Shown here: piece after piece, positions 44,305 to 56,729 of the stretch
Layout: each line of letters starts with the position of its first letter
Position numbering within the stretch: position 1 is the stretch's first letter
Source of the DNA: Cristatella mucedo
Lineage: Eukaryota > Bryozoa > Phylactolaemata > Cristatellidae
Assembly (NCBI GenBank): GCA_009760855.2
Contig: WPIO01000068.1
Span: forward strand, 730,001 to 794,000
DNA length: 64,000 nt
Direction of reading: 5' to 3'
The notes under the pieces: generated by a model
The model's input: only the letters and a program-made list of their open reading frames with translations
The model's database searches: none
Told to the model about the DNA's origin: nothing
Program-made: the position numbers and the translations under genes

Positions 44305-45015
44305 TAATGATGACAATTATATATTTGCTTAGAGCCATCAGAGAGCTTAATCTCATTCTAGGCTCTTTAATATTCTGAAAGAAAGATTGGTCGTAAGGCT
44401 AGTGCAAGCATGCGAAATGCCAATCAGTATAAAAAAATTAGAGGCGAAATGCACAGGGTCAGTATTCAAAGATTGCTAGCAGCGGCATGCACAGTTTCAG
44501 TGTGCATAAACACACAAAGGACCAATAAAAAGGACTCACAAACTGCTGGGACTAATAGGTGCATTGTAAACTTCGTTTTCAATTCCTTAAGGTCTAGGGA
44601 TGTCGTGTTGTATTTCGGAAGTGAGTTGTAGGCTTTGAGATACGAAACTAATACCACATCAAATATAATTAATAGTACTAGTAATAATAATAGAATTAAT
44701 TTGTATTGCACCATACAAAACTAAATCTCTATTCATGCACTTCCTATATGCCTCGGGCTCGAGCCCATGACCTCAGCCAGTCCTTTTTCGGGGAGAGCAC
44801 GTTTACAACTGAACCAAATCAGCTCGGTCACCAAGGATTTTAGGCTCGTTGATGGTGTGGCTAAGAGACGGGATTCAAAAACCCGTTTGTTAACATGCCG
44901 AACCTTGTGAGGCAGTAGTTCTAGTAGGATGGCTGCAGCCAGATAATGAAGAGACCTAAAAGTGAGTGACAAACCATGAAGCCAATACGCTGTTTGGTTG
45001 CGTGTTTTCAATCAG
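44305..45015 (-). mobile_element. Family A-like LINE relic split by a SINE-1
   Basis: The tail region (44310-44375), 3' UTR and the C-terminal end reach 44658. The LINE resumes at 44829 ('ccaaggattttaggctcg') exactly where other copies continue ('ccaaaggatttaaggtttg'), and ends near 45015 (HWL...SLTFRSLHYLAAA). Confidence 0.68.
44659..44828 (-). mobile_element. SINE-1 copy c, nested in a LINE relic
   Basis: Minus strand: GACCGAGCTGATTTGGTTCAG head, B-box-like GGGCTCGAGCCC, then 'gaggcatataggaagtgcat' and 'gtgcaatacaaattaattct', the LINE-like tail with an ATT-rich end. Confidence 0.78.
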
Positions 45016-45229
45016 TACTCTCATATTTATGGCAGATATCAATTGAGTGCTGCGAAGTCCAAAGGGTATAGCTGTTTACTTGCACTGCATACAATGATGA
45101 AGACTTGAAAAAGTATCTTCAAGTCTCATTAACTTTGATATGCATTTCAATTAGTCGCTAAACAGTAACCTTTAATAGAGGAGAAGGGGCTCAACTAATA
45201 ACCAGGGTCATTATTGCAGGATTCGGTAG

Positions 45230-45480
45230 GATGGACAGAATCAGGGTTATAAAGCGACAGAAAAGTAAGACGCCGAACCACTGAATGAAGCCGATGCAAC
45301 GCTTGGCTTTCCGATGCTTTGTGGTAAGCTAATGCACGTCACAGTTAAGTGATTTAATGTAGTGACTGCAAAGTTTACCTCAGCTAAGCCTAGCTGTCCA
45401 GTTTTGCACATATTGATTGCGTTTTATGCCGATTCGCAGGATGTGCATGGCACGCTGCAAGAATGGCCGGGAGATAATCG
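45230..45480 (-). mobile_element. Decayed L2/CR1-like LINE
   Basis: 'tgaatgaagccgatgcaacgcttggc', 'aagcctagctgtccagttttgcaca' and 'tgcatggcacgctgcaagaatgg' follow the order of the family A minus-strand RT end at low similarity. Confidence 0.45.
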
Positions 45481-46620
45481 TTGTAGTCTCATAGCTTGAC
45501 CAACCATAGCACTCATTTCGCCACGGCATTAATGACGAGCACGCCCAAGCATCAGCAACACTGAAACATATGCGTTAAATTGTCTCGAAAGAATTTGTGC
45601 TCGCCTTCCTGGTAATCTCCGAGACCGTTCAAAAACTGCTGACTTGTCCCTCAGTCCTATTCCAGTGAAGTGGTGCCGATAGCTAATGGACCAGATAATA
45701 GGCTAGAGACCAGCTATGTCCTATTTTGTAAGCCACCAATAATGTGACACTTTCTGGGGTATAAGTGATTATAAACGAGGCACCTGACTTAGCTGTTACC
45801 TCCTTTTCTTAAACTGCTGTAGCCAGAACGCCACAAAGATACAAAAGTTATTTCGCTCGGTTCTCGGCAGTATGTGAATCATACTTTCACTCCAGAGAGC
45901 TGCATCCTTTGTTTCTAGTTTCTATGAATAATAGTCCAATAAGGCAGAACCGACCATAGTTGATTTGATCAATCGATCCCGTGGCTGTAGATGGATACGA
46001 CAAGACTTTTTTCTCCTACTCAAGACTATTTAAAATATTCCAGTTATATCTCAATGGCAAACTCTGAAGGCAATAGCGGCCACACAACAGAACGTAAAAT
46101 TTAAAATTTTCGGCAAGTCATGTGCAAGATGACTATGTCTCCATTAGGATAGCTTAGCAGTTTACTCATTTGCAATAACTCAAAAAGACAGTTAATGGCC
46201 GGGAAGAAAAGTGTTTTGCTGTTTAGCTACAATTGAACTATTTCGATAAAAAGGACGTGGCTTTAGCCTGAGCGAAAGCAGTAGACAAGGGAGACAAAAA
46301 TTTTAAGGTGGACAGTCATTTCTGACTTTTAGGCCACATTTCCATGCCTATATCTCTAGTTTCACAAGTAGCTGACAACAAGTAGATCTGACTCAGTTTG
46401 CAGTTTCAAAGTAGCCAAATTTTTAAGTAACCAAAACCTATGGCTATTGACACTGGGGCTTTTTGAATGAATAGTCAAAGCCGATGGTAACTTGTATACA
46501 AACATACTGGAATACAAAATGTGGTAAGAAAATTGTTATATCCACCATCAGCCATCTCATTTAATCACTTCCAGGTCAGCACCTTTCCTAGGGATCTTTA
46601 GAATTAGTTGTCCGGTCAAC
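45481..46620. other. Unassigned sequence
   Basis: I recognise no gene or repeat family. Confidence 0.4.
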
Positions 46621-46630
46621 GAACACACAC

Positions 46631-46869
46631 CTCTGTCACATTTGGTCCATCTGCACCACAACCAAGTCGTTCAGTCACACCGTTGGCTTGACCGTCGGCG
46701 TTACCAGAGACCGGCGGCTCAGTACGTAAGGTGGAATATCCGCTATGAAACAGGAGCTGAAGTGTGTTTTTCTGCTCAATACCGAGCGAAAGACCAAGTA
46801 CATGCATAGCAGGGAGTGCTATCTCTGGATGTGGACGAATCCCGCAACTGAACAGTCGTGATGAGTCGA
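46631..46869 (-). CDS. Candidate internal exon of an unknown gene
   Basis: On the minus strand a T-rich acceptor (TTTTCTGAAG, AG at 46871-46870) opens 79 codons without a stop, closed by a donor GAG|GTGTGT at 46630. The product has the look of a folded protein (PEIALPAMHVLGLSLGIEQK, later a Gly/Asn-rich stretch) and a less AT-rich composition than its flanks. I do not recognise the family and found no partner exons, so this may be chance. Confidence 0.25.
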
Positions 46870-47558
46870 CTTCAGAAAACGAAAAAGTGGATATCATTGC
46901 AATTGTAATATAATTTAAAGTATCTCAGTCTTACTGTATATTGCCTAAATTTTTGCAAAGATATTTAATATTTAACAGTGAGAATTTAATTCATCATTAC
47001 AATGTACGCTTGTGCGGAATTATTCTCCATTTGTCAGCTGAGGCCACCAATAGTTTTCATAAGACTTTCCCTTCCCGTCTAAGCACGTTTGTATTCTACA
47101 ACTTGATTATAAAATTTTATTGAAGCGTTTAGTCGAATGGATCTCTCCGAACGCTTTGAAGTATTTAGTATCCCTTATCACTCATTGAAACTTCAGCTTT
47201 GTAATTTCTTTACTAGTACCTCTTTAGTAACCCTAATCCTTTGAAAATAACTGGTCAGCAACATCAGGATTCAATATTTGTAATTTTCTATTCCTTTATA
47301 CTTTGATTCACTTTCTTAATTTCGTTTAATTCTTTGGGGACGTACTCGTGTACTCTGATTCAGTTTCGCGGAGCTTCTAAAGGATTTTAGACACGTCTAT
47401 TGTCTAACGTGGATTCTCCCTGGGCTTTCGGATACCACATAGAACCTTCTGGAATTTTCCAAAAACCTCACTACTCTCATAAATGTTCTTGGTATTCAAC
47501 AGTTTTAAAAATATCTAGAAGTAAATTTCGTTGTAACTTAATGCAAAATTTCCTTTGT
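46870..47558. other. Unassigned AT-rich sequence
   Basis: I recognise nothing here. Confidence 0.4.
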
Positions 47559-48177
47559 AATAATAATAATATTAATAATAATAATGCACTTGATAAAGCG
47601 CCCTCAGAGAACTTAATCTCTTTCTAGGCGCTTTACATTTGCTGCAAAGGGAAGTGCTGTTGAATGGTAAGTAAAATCATGCTTGAAAAACAAACAAAAT
47701 GAATAAAATGGTTAGGGGTTACATGCACAGGGTCAGCATGCAAGTGTGGTTAGTGGCAGCATGCATAAGCACGTGAAGGACGAATCACAGGGACCCACTA
47801 AATGCTGTCCTAAATAGGTGTGTTTTTAAGTTCCTTTTAAATGTGGTCAAGTCAGGGGATGTTCTGACGCAGGTCGGGAGGGAGTTCCAGGCTTTGGGAG
47901 CATACGAACTAAATGCACGGTCTCCAAAGAATTTAAAGTGTGTACGAGGTATTTCTAGACTGTTGGATTCTCAAAAGCGGGTGGTACGGTGCTTGGCATG
48001 ATTGGGGAGTATGTCGGAGAGACAGGCTGGAGCCATAGAATGAAGGGACCTAAAAGTAAGCGACAAAACCTTGAAGTCAATCCGTTGCCTGACTGGTAGC
48101 CAGTGCAGGTCGGCGAAAAGTGGAGTAATATGGCAACTGCGACGCTCACGACAGACAAGCCTAGCTGTGGTAGTTAT
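47559..48177 (-). mobile_element. Family A LINE, young-looking 3' copy
   Basis: Minus strand: open C-terminal end ([25 protein letters not shown]...), stop, 3' UTR, tail hairpin and (TTA)n at 47559-47585. It is very similar to the 14.4 and 19.6 kb copies, with few differences by eye. It is 5'-truncated at 48177. Confidence 0.85.
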
Positions 48178-48251
48178 ATTGAACCCTTTAGCCAAAACGA
48201 AACAAAATTGTAACGCGCGCCATAAAGAATGGGCAGTATCAACGATATGTA

Positions 48252-48375
48252 ATGCAATGCAAAGTAATTTAGTTTATCGATGCCTGTAACTCCGCAAAGT
48301 CATAAATATTATGTTTGTGTCACGCAGGAAAGTTTTTTACAACCCACTCAAAGTCTAAGCGGTTTTCGGTACAAG
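48252..48375 (-). mobile_element. Family B LINE tail
   Basis: In reverse: 'ccgcttagactttgagtggg', 'aactttcctgcgtgacac' and 'gagttacaggcatcgata', with the pentamer tail decayed. Confidence 0.6.
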
Positions 48376-49835
48376 CGCTTACCTCCAGTCATCCAAACGA
48401 TTATTCTTAAGTACTAACATTAGAATTAAAACTATTATTATAACCAAATATATGTAAACCACAGCGCTGCAACTCAGTAAATTTAGTATCAAAACCACTT
48501 ACAATAGCAAGTAATAAATACCTTAAAGATAGAATGAATAACTAATTTTCTTCACGCTAACAAATGATGCTTAGCTTACTTGCTCAGATAAGCTTCTTCC
48601 ACTTTGCACGAATCTCAGAATCGACTTTGGTACTGCCTTCGTAGCCTCCGTGCAGATATTAACGGATTCTTAACTTATAAAGCTTGTTGTGCGCCTCCTT
48701 TCAGAAGAATAAGAGAGCTCTTTTGGTACTTCCTCCGAGCTGCCGCCCACTCGCTCTTTCATACCTTTGCCTATCAAATCTTTAGCTCGAGCTGACTACT
48801 GCTTCCTGCCAATTATCACGACGCTAATTCTTTTAATTTTTTCCGATTTTAAACCAAACAAGGTTGTTGGGGAGGCTTGAATCTATTCCTTTTAATGAGG
48901 TTCGCTTATGATTTTTGATCCAAGTATTCGGAAGCCACAAATGTGTGTCCAATGAAAAGAGAGTGCGAACGCCAATCTCTCATGTGAGCTCGCCATGGAG
49001 ATTGCCGAAGTCACAAGTCAATCTACTTTGTGAGCTTCATAAGAAAAGACAAGTGTGGAATAGTAGCGTACCTGTTTAGGTCAACCTAATGTTAGTTGCT
49101 GCATTTTAGCTGAGCACTTCCTATCCGGGTTCCTTCACGCTGACCGAAAACGAGGCTATTGCCTTCGACGGACAAAATATTGCCACGGGATCGACTAGAC
49201 TACATCACTCCAATTCACGAGTCATCAACAAATACCCAAATCATTATACCTTGGAAATCACATGGCGCGTACAAAACTATATTTGACGTGAGCTGTAGAA
49301 ATAATTGCAGACTTTTGCACTTTAAAATTCACGAACCTTTTCTATGATGCGTTTAAACATCCTGAAGAGCCAGACGAAAGTTTGTTTAGTGTCGCTCAAT
49401 GCGGTTAGATTATTGTATATCCAGGTTGGGGCGGCTCACGTTCCCTATCCAAATAACACACCCAAAGGCAGATTCTAGTTATTCTGTCTACGTTTTTTTT
49501 CTTACCCAGACATTAGAACCAGCTCGCGACTAATGCCGTTCAACAATGATTTCCGAGCATGAGTGTTGAGACGTTGAACTATTTGTCCGCTAAATAGCTC
49601 AGTTTTTTTTAAAGCAGCAAGACAATCTTAGAATGTATTCAAAGAAAATCCTCCTGAACCGGGTATGCGATAATTTGTCGCTAAGACCTAGTGAGGTACA
49701 GACTACAGCGAAAAACTACTACACAAAACTACTGGTTGACAGATTCAATCTTTTTATGTCGCAAAATATACCCGAATAGATTAAGGCTCCGGGCTCGTTT
49801 TAAGGACAGTCTCGTTGCCCCATTTATAAAAAAAT
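48376..49835. other. Unassigned sequence
   Basis: I recognise no gene or repeat family. Short frames only. Confidence 0.4.
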
Positions 49836-50190
49836 GTTCGGCCAGAATAAGAGTATCCGTATCCAAGCTGCCTCGAGCTATCTGCCGGTCCTAGACTGCG
49901 GAACTCCCTGCAATGATTCTTGAGCAACGACAACTGCTCGCCAGCGGCCGACTATGGCTCATCATTTACAGACCTGCAGGCTGAGCCGCTACCTCTGTGC
50001 TGCTCAACTTTTCTTCTAACTCTGCTATGCTTGACTCTCTCTCTCTCTTTTTTGCGTGAGGTGAAGTCTGTTTGCTACCGAAAGCGCACCAAAAGCCGCT
50101 TAGGCTGTGAATGCTTTATACAAAACTCTCATGCGTAAAACCAACATTGTCTTGGTGGAGTTTCAGACGGAAGTGCTTTACATTGAGCAT
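49836..50190 (+). mobile_element. Family B LINE fragment
   Basis: 'cggtcctagactgcggaactccctgca', ADYGSSF and LGCECFIQNSHA are in the right order, then 'gagtttcagacggaagtgctttacatt'. The pentamer tail is mostly lost. Confidence 0.6.
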
Positions 50191-50539
50191 GCTTTTAAGA
50201 CCTGTGTCCACAAGTTTGTGCATGCTATGTGTTTTAATTGTTGCTATGTGCCTAACTACATCTCAACTCTAGGCAGTCTTAAGTTGGGTCATTTGGTGAC
50301 ATCCACTTAGGCTACAACAGGGCTTTCCCTGGCCTAAGCCTCTCCTATTTCTACTAGTAGTCATTCTTAGCCATTCTACAATGTGACTCCTCCCCCAAGA
50401 CTTTCAATCTTATCCTCCTGCTTTAACTCAATTGTATGCTACCGTTCCATGTAACTATCAAGCTCTGCGCATCTGACCACATGCGGATCCAAGTTATTTT
50501 GCAGTGTGCCCTCCTCTACATCCAAAATCAGCCTTGAAT

Positions 50540-51545
50540 CTCGAAACCCTAACAAATTCGATATCGGTGCTGTCCGTACACAAATCCCTTCTTCTTCCCC
50601 GCTGCTAATTGCTCTGCCGACCTGTCATCGTAGGTAGAGTGCACCATCGTGAGTTTAACTGAAATGCTAGACGAGTTTGGCCCTCTGTCTGAGGATATTG
50701 TGTGTTCTCGCCAAGATGGCAGATGGTTTGCTGCAGACATTAAACTAGCTAGGTCTACCAAGCGCAAGCTTGAGAAAGCATACGTTAGACAGAACTGAAA
50801 ATCAATTGGCAGGCATACGAGCATTACTACCCATCCTAACAATATATCCGAACAAAGGATAAGTATCGCTTACATTAAAATGTATTGTTGAATTACGGAT
50901 TCAAAATCCAATAATGCTTAGGTCTGCGATTCCATTGACGTTCAGTGTTAGCTTTTTATCGGGTGTTGATTGTCGTGATCTTGCAGATAGTCACTTCTCT
51001 AGCTTCTTTGTCAGCAAGATAGATAAGATTGATAGTCCATCCCTGAGTTAGTAGCATACCTTCCAGACTACCTTCTTCGAATAAAAACCCGGCCTGACAC
51101 TTCTCCCTCAATTCAGTGCAGTTCATCAAAGTCAGTATTACTCAAGGCGGCTAAGAATGACCTCATCCCAATTTCGTCAGCGCGTCAAAGAAGACTACTG
51201 GCCTTCTAGATACTATTCCAACCACCTTAATGCAGCGATGCACTCTGTCATTCATAGCTAAGATCTAGAATACATAGCTAGCTTAATAAATATGTCCACA
51301 GCCGCAGCTTTGGTCCCTTCACCTTTGAAAGAGGCTGTGATTAAGCACTAATTGTGAGAGTAACAATAGGCCAAGAGATCATGAAGAACTCAACTTAGAA
51401 GAGATCTTGAAGAACTTAGACGCCCAGTCTCTCGACTGCCACGTATACCAAAGTCATTGGAACTGTTTGTGGCTAACCAGCTCTCTTACAATGAAACTCC
51501 GATTCTAGCAAGTATTCCACTGTCTGGTTTTATAGGTAATTTCTA
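50540..51545 (+). mobile_element. Diverged family A-like LINE, endonuclease-RT linker region
   Basis: It is collinear with 22.1-21.1 kb on the other strand: LDEFGPLS, RWFAADIKLARSTKRKLEKAY, LASFFVSKIDKID-like, KKTTGLLDTIPTTL and RLPRIPKSLELFVANQLSY. It is strongly frameshifted. It begins just after the endonuclease-like end, so it covers a part of the element rarely kept in this window. Confidence 0.6.
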
Positions 51546-51689
51546 GGTAGGGTTTTTGGGCGTATCAATGCGATCACGTGATTCTCCACCAACAGAAGCT
51601 CCAACAACCATACGTGAATTCACCTTGAGCATAGTTGTTATAGGCGAGCACCGTAGCGATTGGGCCAAAATTATATTCAGTTTTGTTAA

Positions 51690-52310
51690 AGGCACAGCTA
51701 AGCAAATTGAGTCAGACTAGCTCGTTTTAAGCTATAAAGCATTGAGGGATCCTACAAGTGAGTAACAAAGCTTTGATGTTAATAGGTTACATTGTGGTGG
51801 ACCACTGTAGTTTGGAATGAATTGGTGCTTTATGGCATTTGATTCAATCGCGACACTTGAGCCTAGTTGCAGATTGTTGCAGCAACTATAAGCGTCTTTT
51901 TACCAGAAAACCACTTAGTGATGGAACGAGTCGTGGCGGACCACCTGAACCCATATATTAGAACTTTGAAAAGCACCTAGAAAGAGATTGAGTTTTATGA
52001 GGGTGCTTTATTATTACTATTATTATTATTATTATTAAAGTCCCATAAGTCCATACATATTTCAAAGTAGGCGGAACTTGACTGTGAGTCAGTTGGAGTT
52101 AGCTCTGGAATGGTCACTAGAGAACGGCAAGCCTAGAACGAATGTAAAGTCTATGGAAGATATACTGGCCTAACTCATCTTGAGGCTAGACTTTCCAATT
52201 TCAGGGCAACACTATGTTTTTCACTAACGGTAAGTTGATTTTTATCGTAGATCGATTTGGAAAGGCTTGCTATCATTTAGTTCCAATGTCAGCAACACAA
52301 CTCTCCGTGA
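51690..52310 (-). mobile_element. LINE relic (minus) interrupted by a LINE tail (plus)
   Basis: Minus-strand RT remnants (51690-51935; 52060-52310, 'ctttccaatttcagggcaacacta') surround a plus-strand family A tail at 51965-52038 with (TTATTA)n. Confidence 0.5.
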
Positions 52311-52321
52311 AATTTAGGAGA

Positions 52322-53665
52322 GTTAAACATACTTGAACGTGCGACTGTGCATGCCGGAAGTTCTGCACTGGAATCATACAATAGTCACTCTGACTTGTTC
52401 GGCTGTGCTTGCACCAATGCACGCTTCGAGATGCCGAGGATCGAGGACACTACTCGCCCTTCAGCACGCTTGACTGAGCTCAGCACTCACGCGTTTGAGT
52501 GTACCTGCAAGTCACTTCTACGTACGGGATTGTAGTTGATTAATCTTCTCATGCAGCAAGTTGCCAGTGGCTACTGGGAACGTGGCCTCAGTTCACTGAA
52601 AGCATGTGTCAGCACATTTAAAGACCTGATTAAAGTGATAACATGCCCGTGATTGTCTGAAGACTACCCGTCAAAGGCGATGCCGTCAGCTGTCTGATGT
52701 TGTACTATTCAACTACGTTTATGGATGCGACCTATGCAATGAGAGCTGCAACCTCTGTCCGACTACTGTAAGTTTAATGCGTGCTAGCACATGCTGTTCT
52801 GGCGCGATTGGCTATTCCTCAGCGAACGGTTGCCCGTGCAGTTCGATCGGGAACCGCCTCAGCTGCTTGTTGGCCATTGGAGAAAGAGGATACCAGGTGA
52901 GACAGTTCGCCAGTGCTCTCGAGGATGGAGGTCGTTTATGACATTCGGAAGCTCCCCTCGTCCGCTTTGCCTCATATGTGCAATAGCTACTTATGTGAAG
53001 TTGTCTGTACCGTCGATCTCCAGAAAGTGATTTTCTTTTTGCAATTACGTCTGCTGATCTATTTGTAATCAGCTCCAAAGAGCTAATATAATGTAACATA
53101 ATGTTAACGGCTTTTTCAGGTAGCCTATTCTTAAAATAATTGCAGTCGTGGAGTTAAACAGAACCAGGAAGCTTGGTACGTTTACATCCATCCGCCGTGG
53201 TAGTTATTGAAATTGACGGGTTTATTGGTATAGTTCTCGATAAGGCGGGTGCCATGAAGCATTAAGAAAAATGAAAGAATACAAGTATATAGTGTTTTAC
53301 AAATTCACTTTGTTGATTGAATTGAAAAGCGAAAACTCTAGGCAAAGGTAAAGTAGTCAAGCTATAAGTAATTTGAAGGAAAGAAAAAGTCGAGCCTGGA
53401 GTCTCATTCAACTAGCAGCTGCCGAGTCATGGCGGCTATGAAAATCGCTTCCACGGTCCACTATAGGATTGCCATCTCCTGGATTCAAGCCGCTACCAGA
53501 ACCGCCTTGCAGGGTACAACTAAGATTGTGGTTCTTTCATCAGCTCATTCGTGCGTGGCATCTCTGCGCATTGCTGCTAAGTAATGAGCTGAAATGCCTC
53601 GAGATGGCGTTTTTGTTCTCATATTCTCAATCCCATAATCTGTGCCGGCCTTAAAGGCTATGCTA
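52322..53665 (+). repeat. Repeat X, copy 2, first part
   Basis: It is collinear with 16736-18365 but lacks that copy's internal duplication. It contains a SINE-2-like segment at 53404-53530 (minus: B-box-like GGCTTGAATCC). It is followed, after a LINE tail, by the second part of the repeat. Confidence 0.75.
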
Positions 53666-53667
53666 TC

Positions 53668-53749
53668 TTTACAGCAAATGTAAAGCGCCTAGAGAGATAT
53701 TAAGTTCTCTGAGGGCACTTTATCAAGTGAATTATTATTATTATTATTA
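53668..53749 (+). mobile_element. Family A LINE tail inserted in repeat X
   Basis: 'cagcaaatgtaaagcgccta', the hairpin and (TTA)n. At the same place in the third copy (about 57230) there is no such insert. Confidence 0.7.
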
Positions 53750-56330
53750 TATCATCTCAACCGGCTTTATTTGGCTGCAAATCACTGTCTCTGGCTGCTT
53801 GTCTGACAGCTGATCAAAAGTTGTTGTATCCCATCAAGCTCTTGGCGACTTTCGTGGCATTCCGTAGCTCTGCCTTTTAGGTAAGAAATTCACAAGAGTG
53901 TTTGATTCTTTTGGCATGACGATTCGCTTCCGTTTTAACTATGCTTCTTAGCTTAGACCTATTTTTTGGCAGATTCAAAATCTATAGGCTTGCAACATAT
54001 GCGGTCGATTTCTAAATGAATAGCATTAAGGTGTATGACTATTCTCCTAACGGAGGGATGTTTGAGAGATGAATGAGTGGCACTGTCATGGCTTCAGCAA
54101 CTCAGTTATAATGGCAGCTGTGATTCAGCTGTCATGGCTGCAGCGACTTCACCTGGGAATCTCGATATTAACCCTACACATCAACTAATGACTCCAAAAG
54201 CTGCTCACTTTTTCAAAGAGGGTAGTAGAAGAATGGTGGCCGAACAAACGAATATAGTCTGCAGCTCGATTGGTATTGTTTAAGCTTAGCTTGGGCTAGT
54301 TCAACAGTATCTCATTCAAGCAAAGTAGTTTAATCGGCAGGAGATCAGCTGCCAACGCTTATAAATCTAATAGTATGCAGTATTACTAGATGTATGATAA
54401 ATAACTAATAAACCCTACTTTAGTATGGAGTATCTTGAAAATGCTTGAATGAAATCTATCGGATGCCTCTGACACTGATGGATTGCCTCACATTGACTGC
54501 TGCCTATTGTGGAAAAACGGCGGTTGACTAAAGTGGCTCACTAATGAAGATGGCAGGATCATCCTCGAATAGAGACTGATTGGAATTATCAGACTTATAG
54601 CCAACAAGCTTGCTGTACATGCCGTTGACGGCTAAGGCAAGAGCAGAAAGGCGAGTAAATATTCTACCTCACTGGTAATGTTTTAGATATGAAAGAGCAG
54701 CACTGTTAGTGCTGCAGCGACTTGGTTGTCCTAGCAGCACCGAATGGACCTGCACTTTGAGTTTTCATCTTGATCGCTAACAAACAGCAGCCGCAGGTGC
54801 TCAATTTTACAGTGACTGCAGTAAAAGAATGTAGGTCAAACGTACAGATAGTGTGCAGCACGATTGCCCGCTTCAATTTAACTCATGACACACTCAAAAG
54901 GACCTCTGTAGTTTAAGCTGCAGACGACATTTATAAATCTAAAATTAGTAATAGACTAAAAATAACTTATACCCCAGCCTTATTACAATGGATCGTTGTA
55001 AAACTTGGATGGAATCCATCGGATGCCTCTGAAGCTGATGGATTGCCTCACGTAGACCGCTGCCGATTGCCAAAAAACGGCAGCTGCCTTTCGTTGCTCC
55101 CTTAAAAAGGCGGTGATATCGTCCTCAAGTACAAACTGGCCTGGAGTATCGGCCATATAGACAGCACATAATCTATTCCAGTAGGCAAAGATAGAGGTCT
55201 GTTGTTGAGCCAGCAGGATTGCTAGTCGGAAAAGGCATGGGCGGGATTAGAAGATTAAAGACAACATGATTGTCAGTCGACCAACACTGAGGCCAAAAAT
55301 TGTGGAATTTAAACCAGTAGGCAGTGCGGCACTGCTAGTTGTCTGTACCGGGCCGAGTCCACGCTCTCCGTATACTTCCTGAAAAGCAGCACGGTAAGAA
55401 ACCCAGTCGCTCTGAAATCGAGCTTCAATCGTCGCCAAGTTCTGAGGTCTAGTAAAAGAACCGTGGTGGAACCAAGAACCAAGGTGACCGTAGCTCGAAC
55501 TGAGCTGCAGCATCTGAAAATGCCAGCCGCCCACATATTCTGTCAAGCTCCTCTGTTCGCAGCCATTGACAGTGTGCTCCACGGGCCGTGATCAACATTA
55601 GCAGCCAAGGCTTAGAATTTTCCGAGACTAGCTGGTTCGCTCTCGCTGGCCGGAGGTTTTCTCTTTTTTGTTAGATTGCATCTCTCGCTCAAGGTCTCTT
55701 CTTTACATTCGGTTATAGAATAAATTACCTTCAGCCGTTCAGTAAAAATGTATCTTAATTACAGTAGTTCAAAAAAGATTAGACGACAAAGCTATTTCCT
55801 TAAAGGCATTATTATTTGCACAGGTTCCGACTCTCGACGGTTGTTCTGCAGCAGAATCTGCAGACACCATGTTGAAATGGCGACCGGAGCCAAAGTGCAG
55901 CATGCGAAATTGGTTGATTAGTTCGGCTAAGGCCCTTGCGCCAGGATGGTTCAAACACAAATCGAAATATTCACCCATGTACAATCTGCTGCGTTTTTAT
56001 TGGTCTGACTCGAAATGAAGCCAGCTATGTGTCGATACTGATCAGTCGCCAGCACATTACTTTCAATTACCAGCCTACTATTCCATCTTCTGTCGTCCGA
56101 TTCATAGATCGGCGTTAGATATGAAATACCTCTCACACGGAGTTGCATTTGCAGCACCTCAGAATAATCCCCTATTAAAAACGCCAAAAGCAAAGGCATT
56201 TGACTTTAAATCGATTGCATCTTAATGACACTACGAACGCAGAGAATTAATGTCCATAGATCCACATGCAAGTGCTCTCACTAGAATGAAATTTCAAGTA
56301 ATTACGACAGGCGACAAACACAGGCATTCT
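53750..56330 (+). repeat. Repeat X, second part, copies A and B in tandem
   Basis: Unit A (53750-54660) and unit B (54690-56330) share 'catggctgcagcgactt', 'gtctgcagctcgattg', 'atcggatgcctctgacactgatggattgcctca' and 'aaacggc'. B extends further, with minus-strand frames 55582-55247 and 55984-55769. The third unit is at 57.2-59.2 kb. Its class is unknown. Confidence 0.68.
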
Positions 56331-56460
56331 CATGAAGTTCTATAAAAATATTTCCTTTTCCGATGTCAGCCCATATTCCATGGCTCATTGCTCTACATAG
56401 GATTGCTATACAGTAAGACCCATCTTCTGACTTTGCGCTTCTTTTCCACGTTGCGAGCAT

Positions 56461-56550
56461 GTATATATGTGTGTGTGTGTGTGCGCGCGTGCGTGCGTGC
56501 GTGCGTGCGTGTGTGTGTATGTGGGTGGATGTGTGTGTGTATATATATAT
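56461..56550 (+). repeat. GT/GCGT microsatellite
   Basis: (GT)n with (GCGT)n core. Confidence 0.9.
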
Positions 56551-56729
56551 TTGGGTATTTAGTTTTTACGTTTATTACTATCTGAAAGTATTTCAGACAT
56601 TTCATGCTGCGAGAAATTGTTTCAAATCTAAATTGACAGTTAAGAAGGGTCAGCAAGAGTGTTGGAAAACGACAGCATTAATAGCATCAATTCTATGCAA
56701 ATATTTGGTGCACATTTGGTCTGCAGGAA

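Noticed and set aside
55247-55582. Third cyclin K copy (IEARF...RAAF resembles [11 protein letters not shown])
   Set aside because: Spacing is wrong, no partner exons follow, and unit C does not keep the resemblance. It is better explained as part of repeat X.
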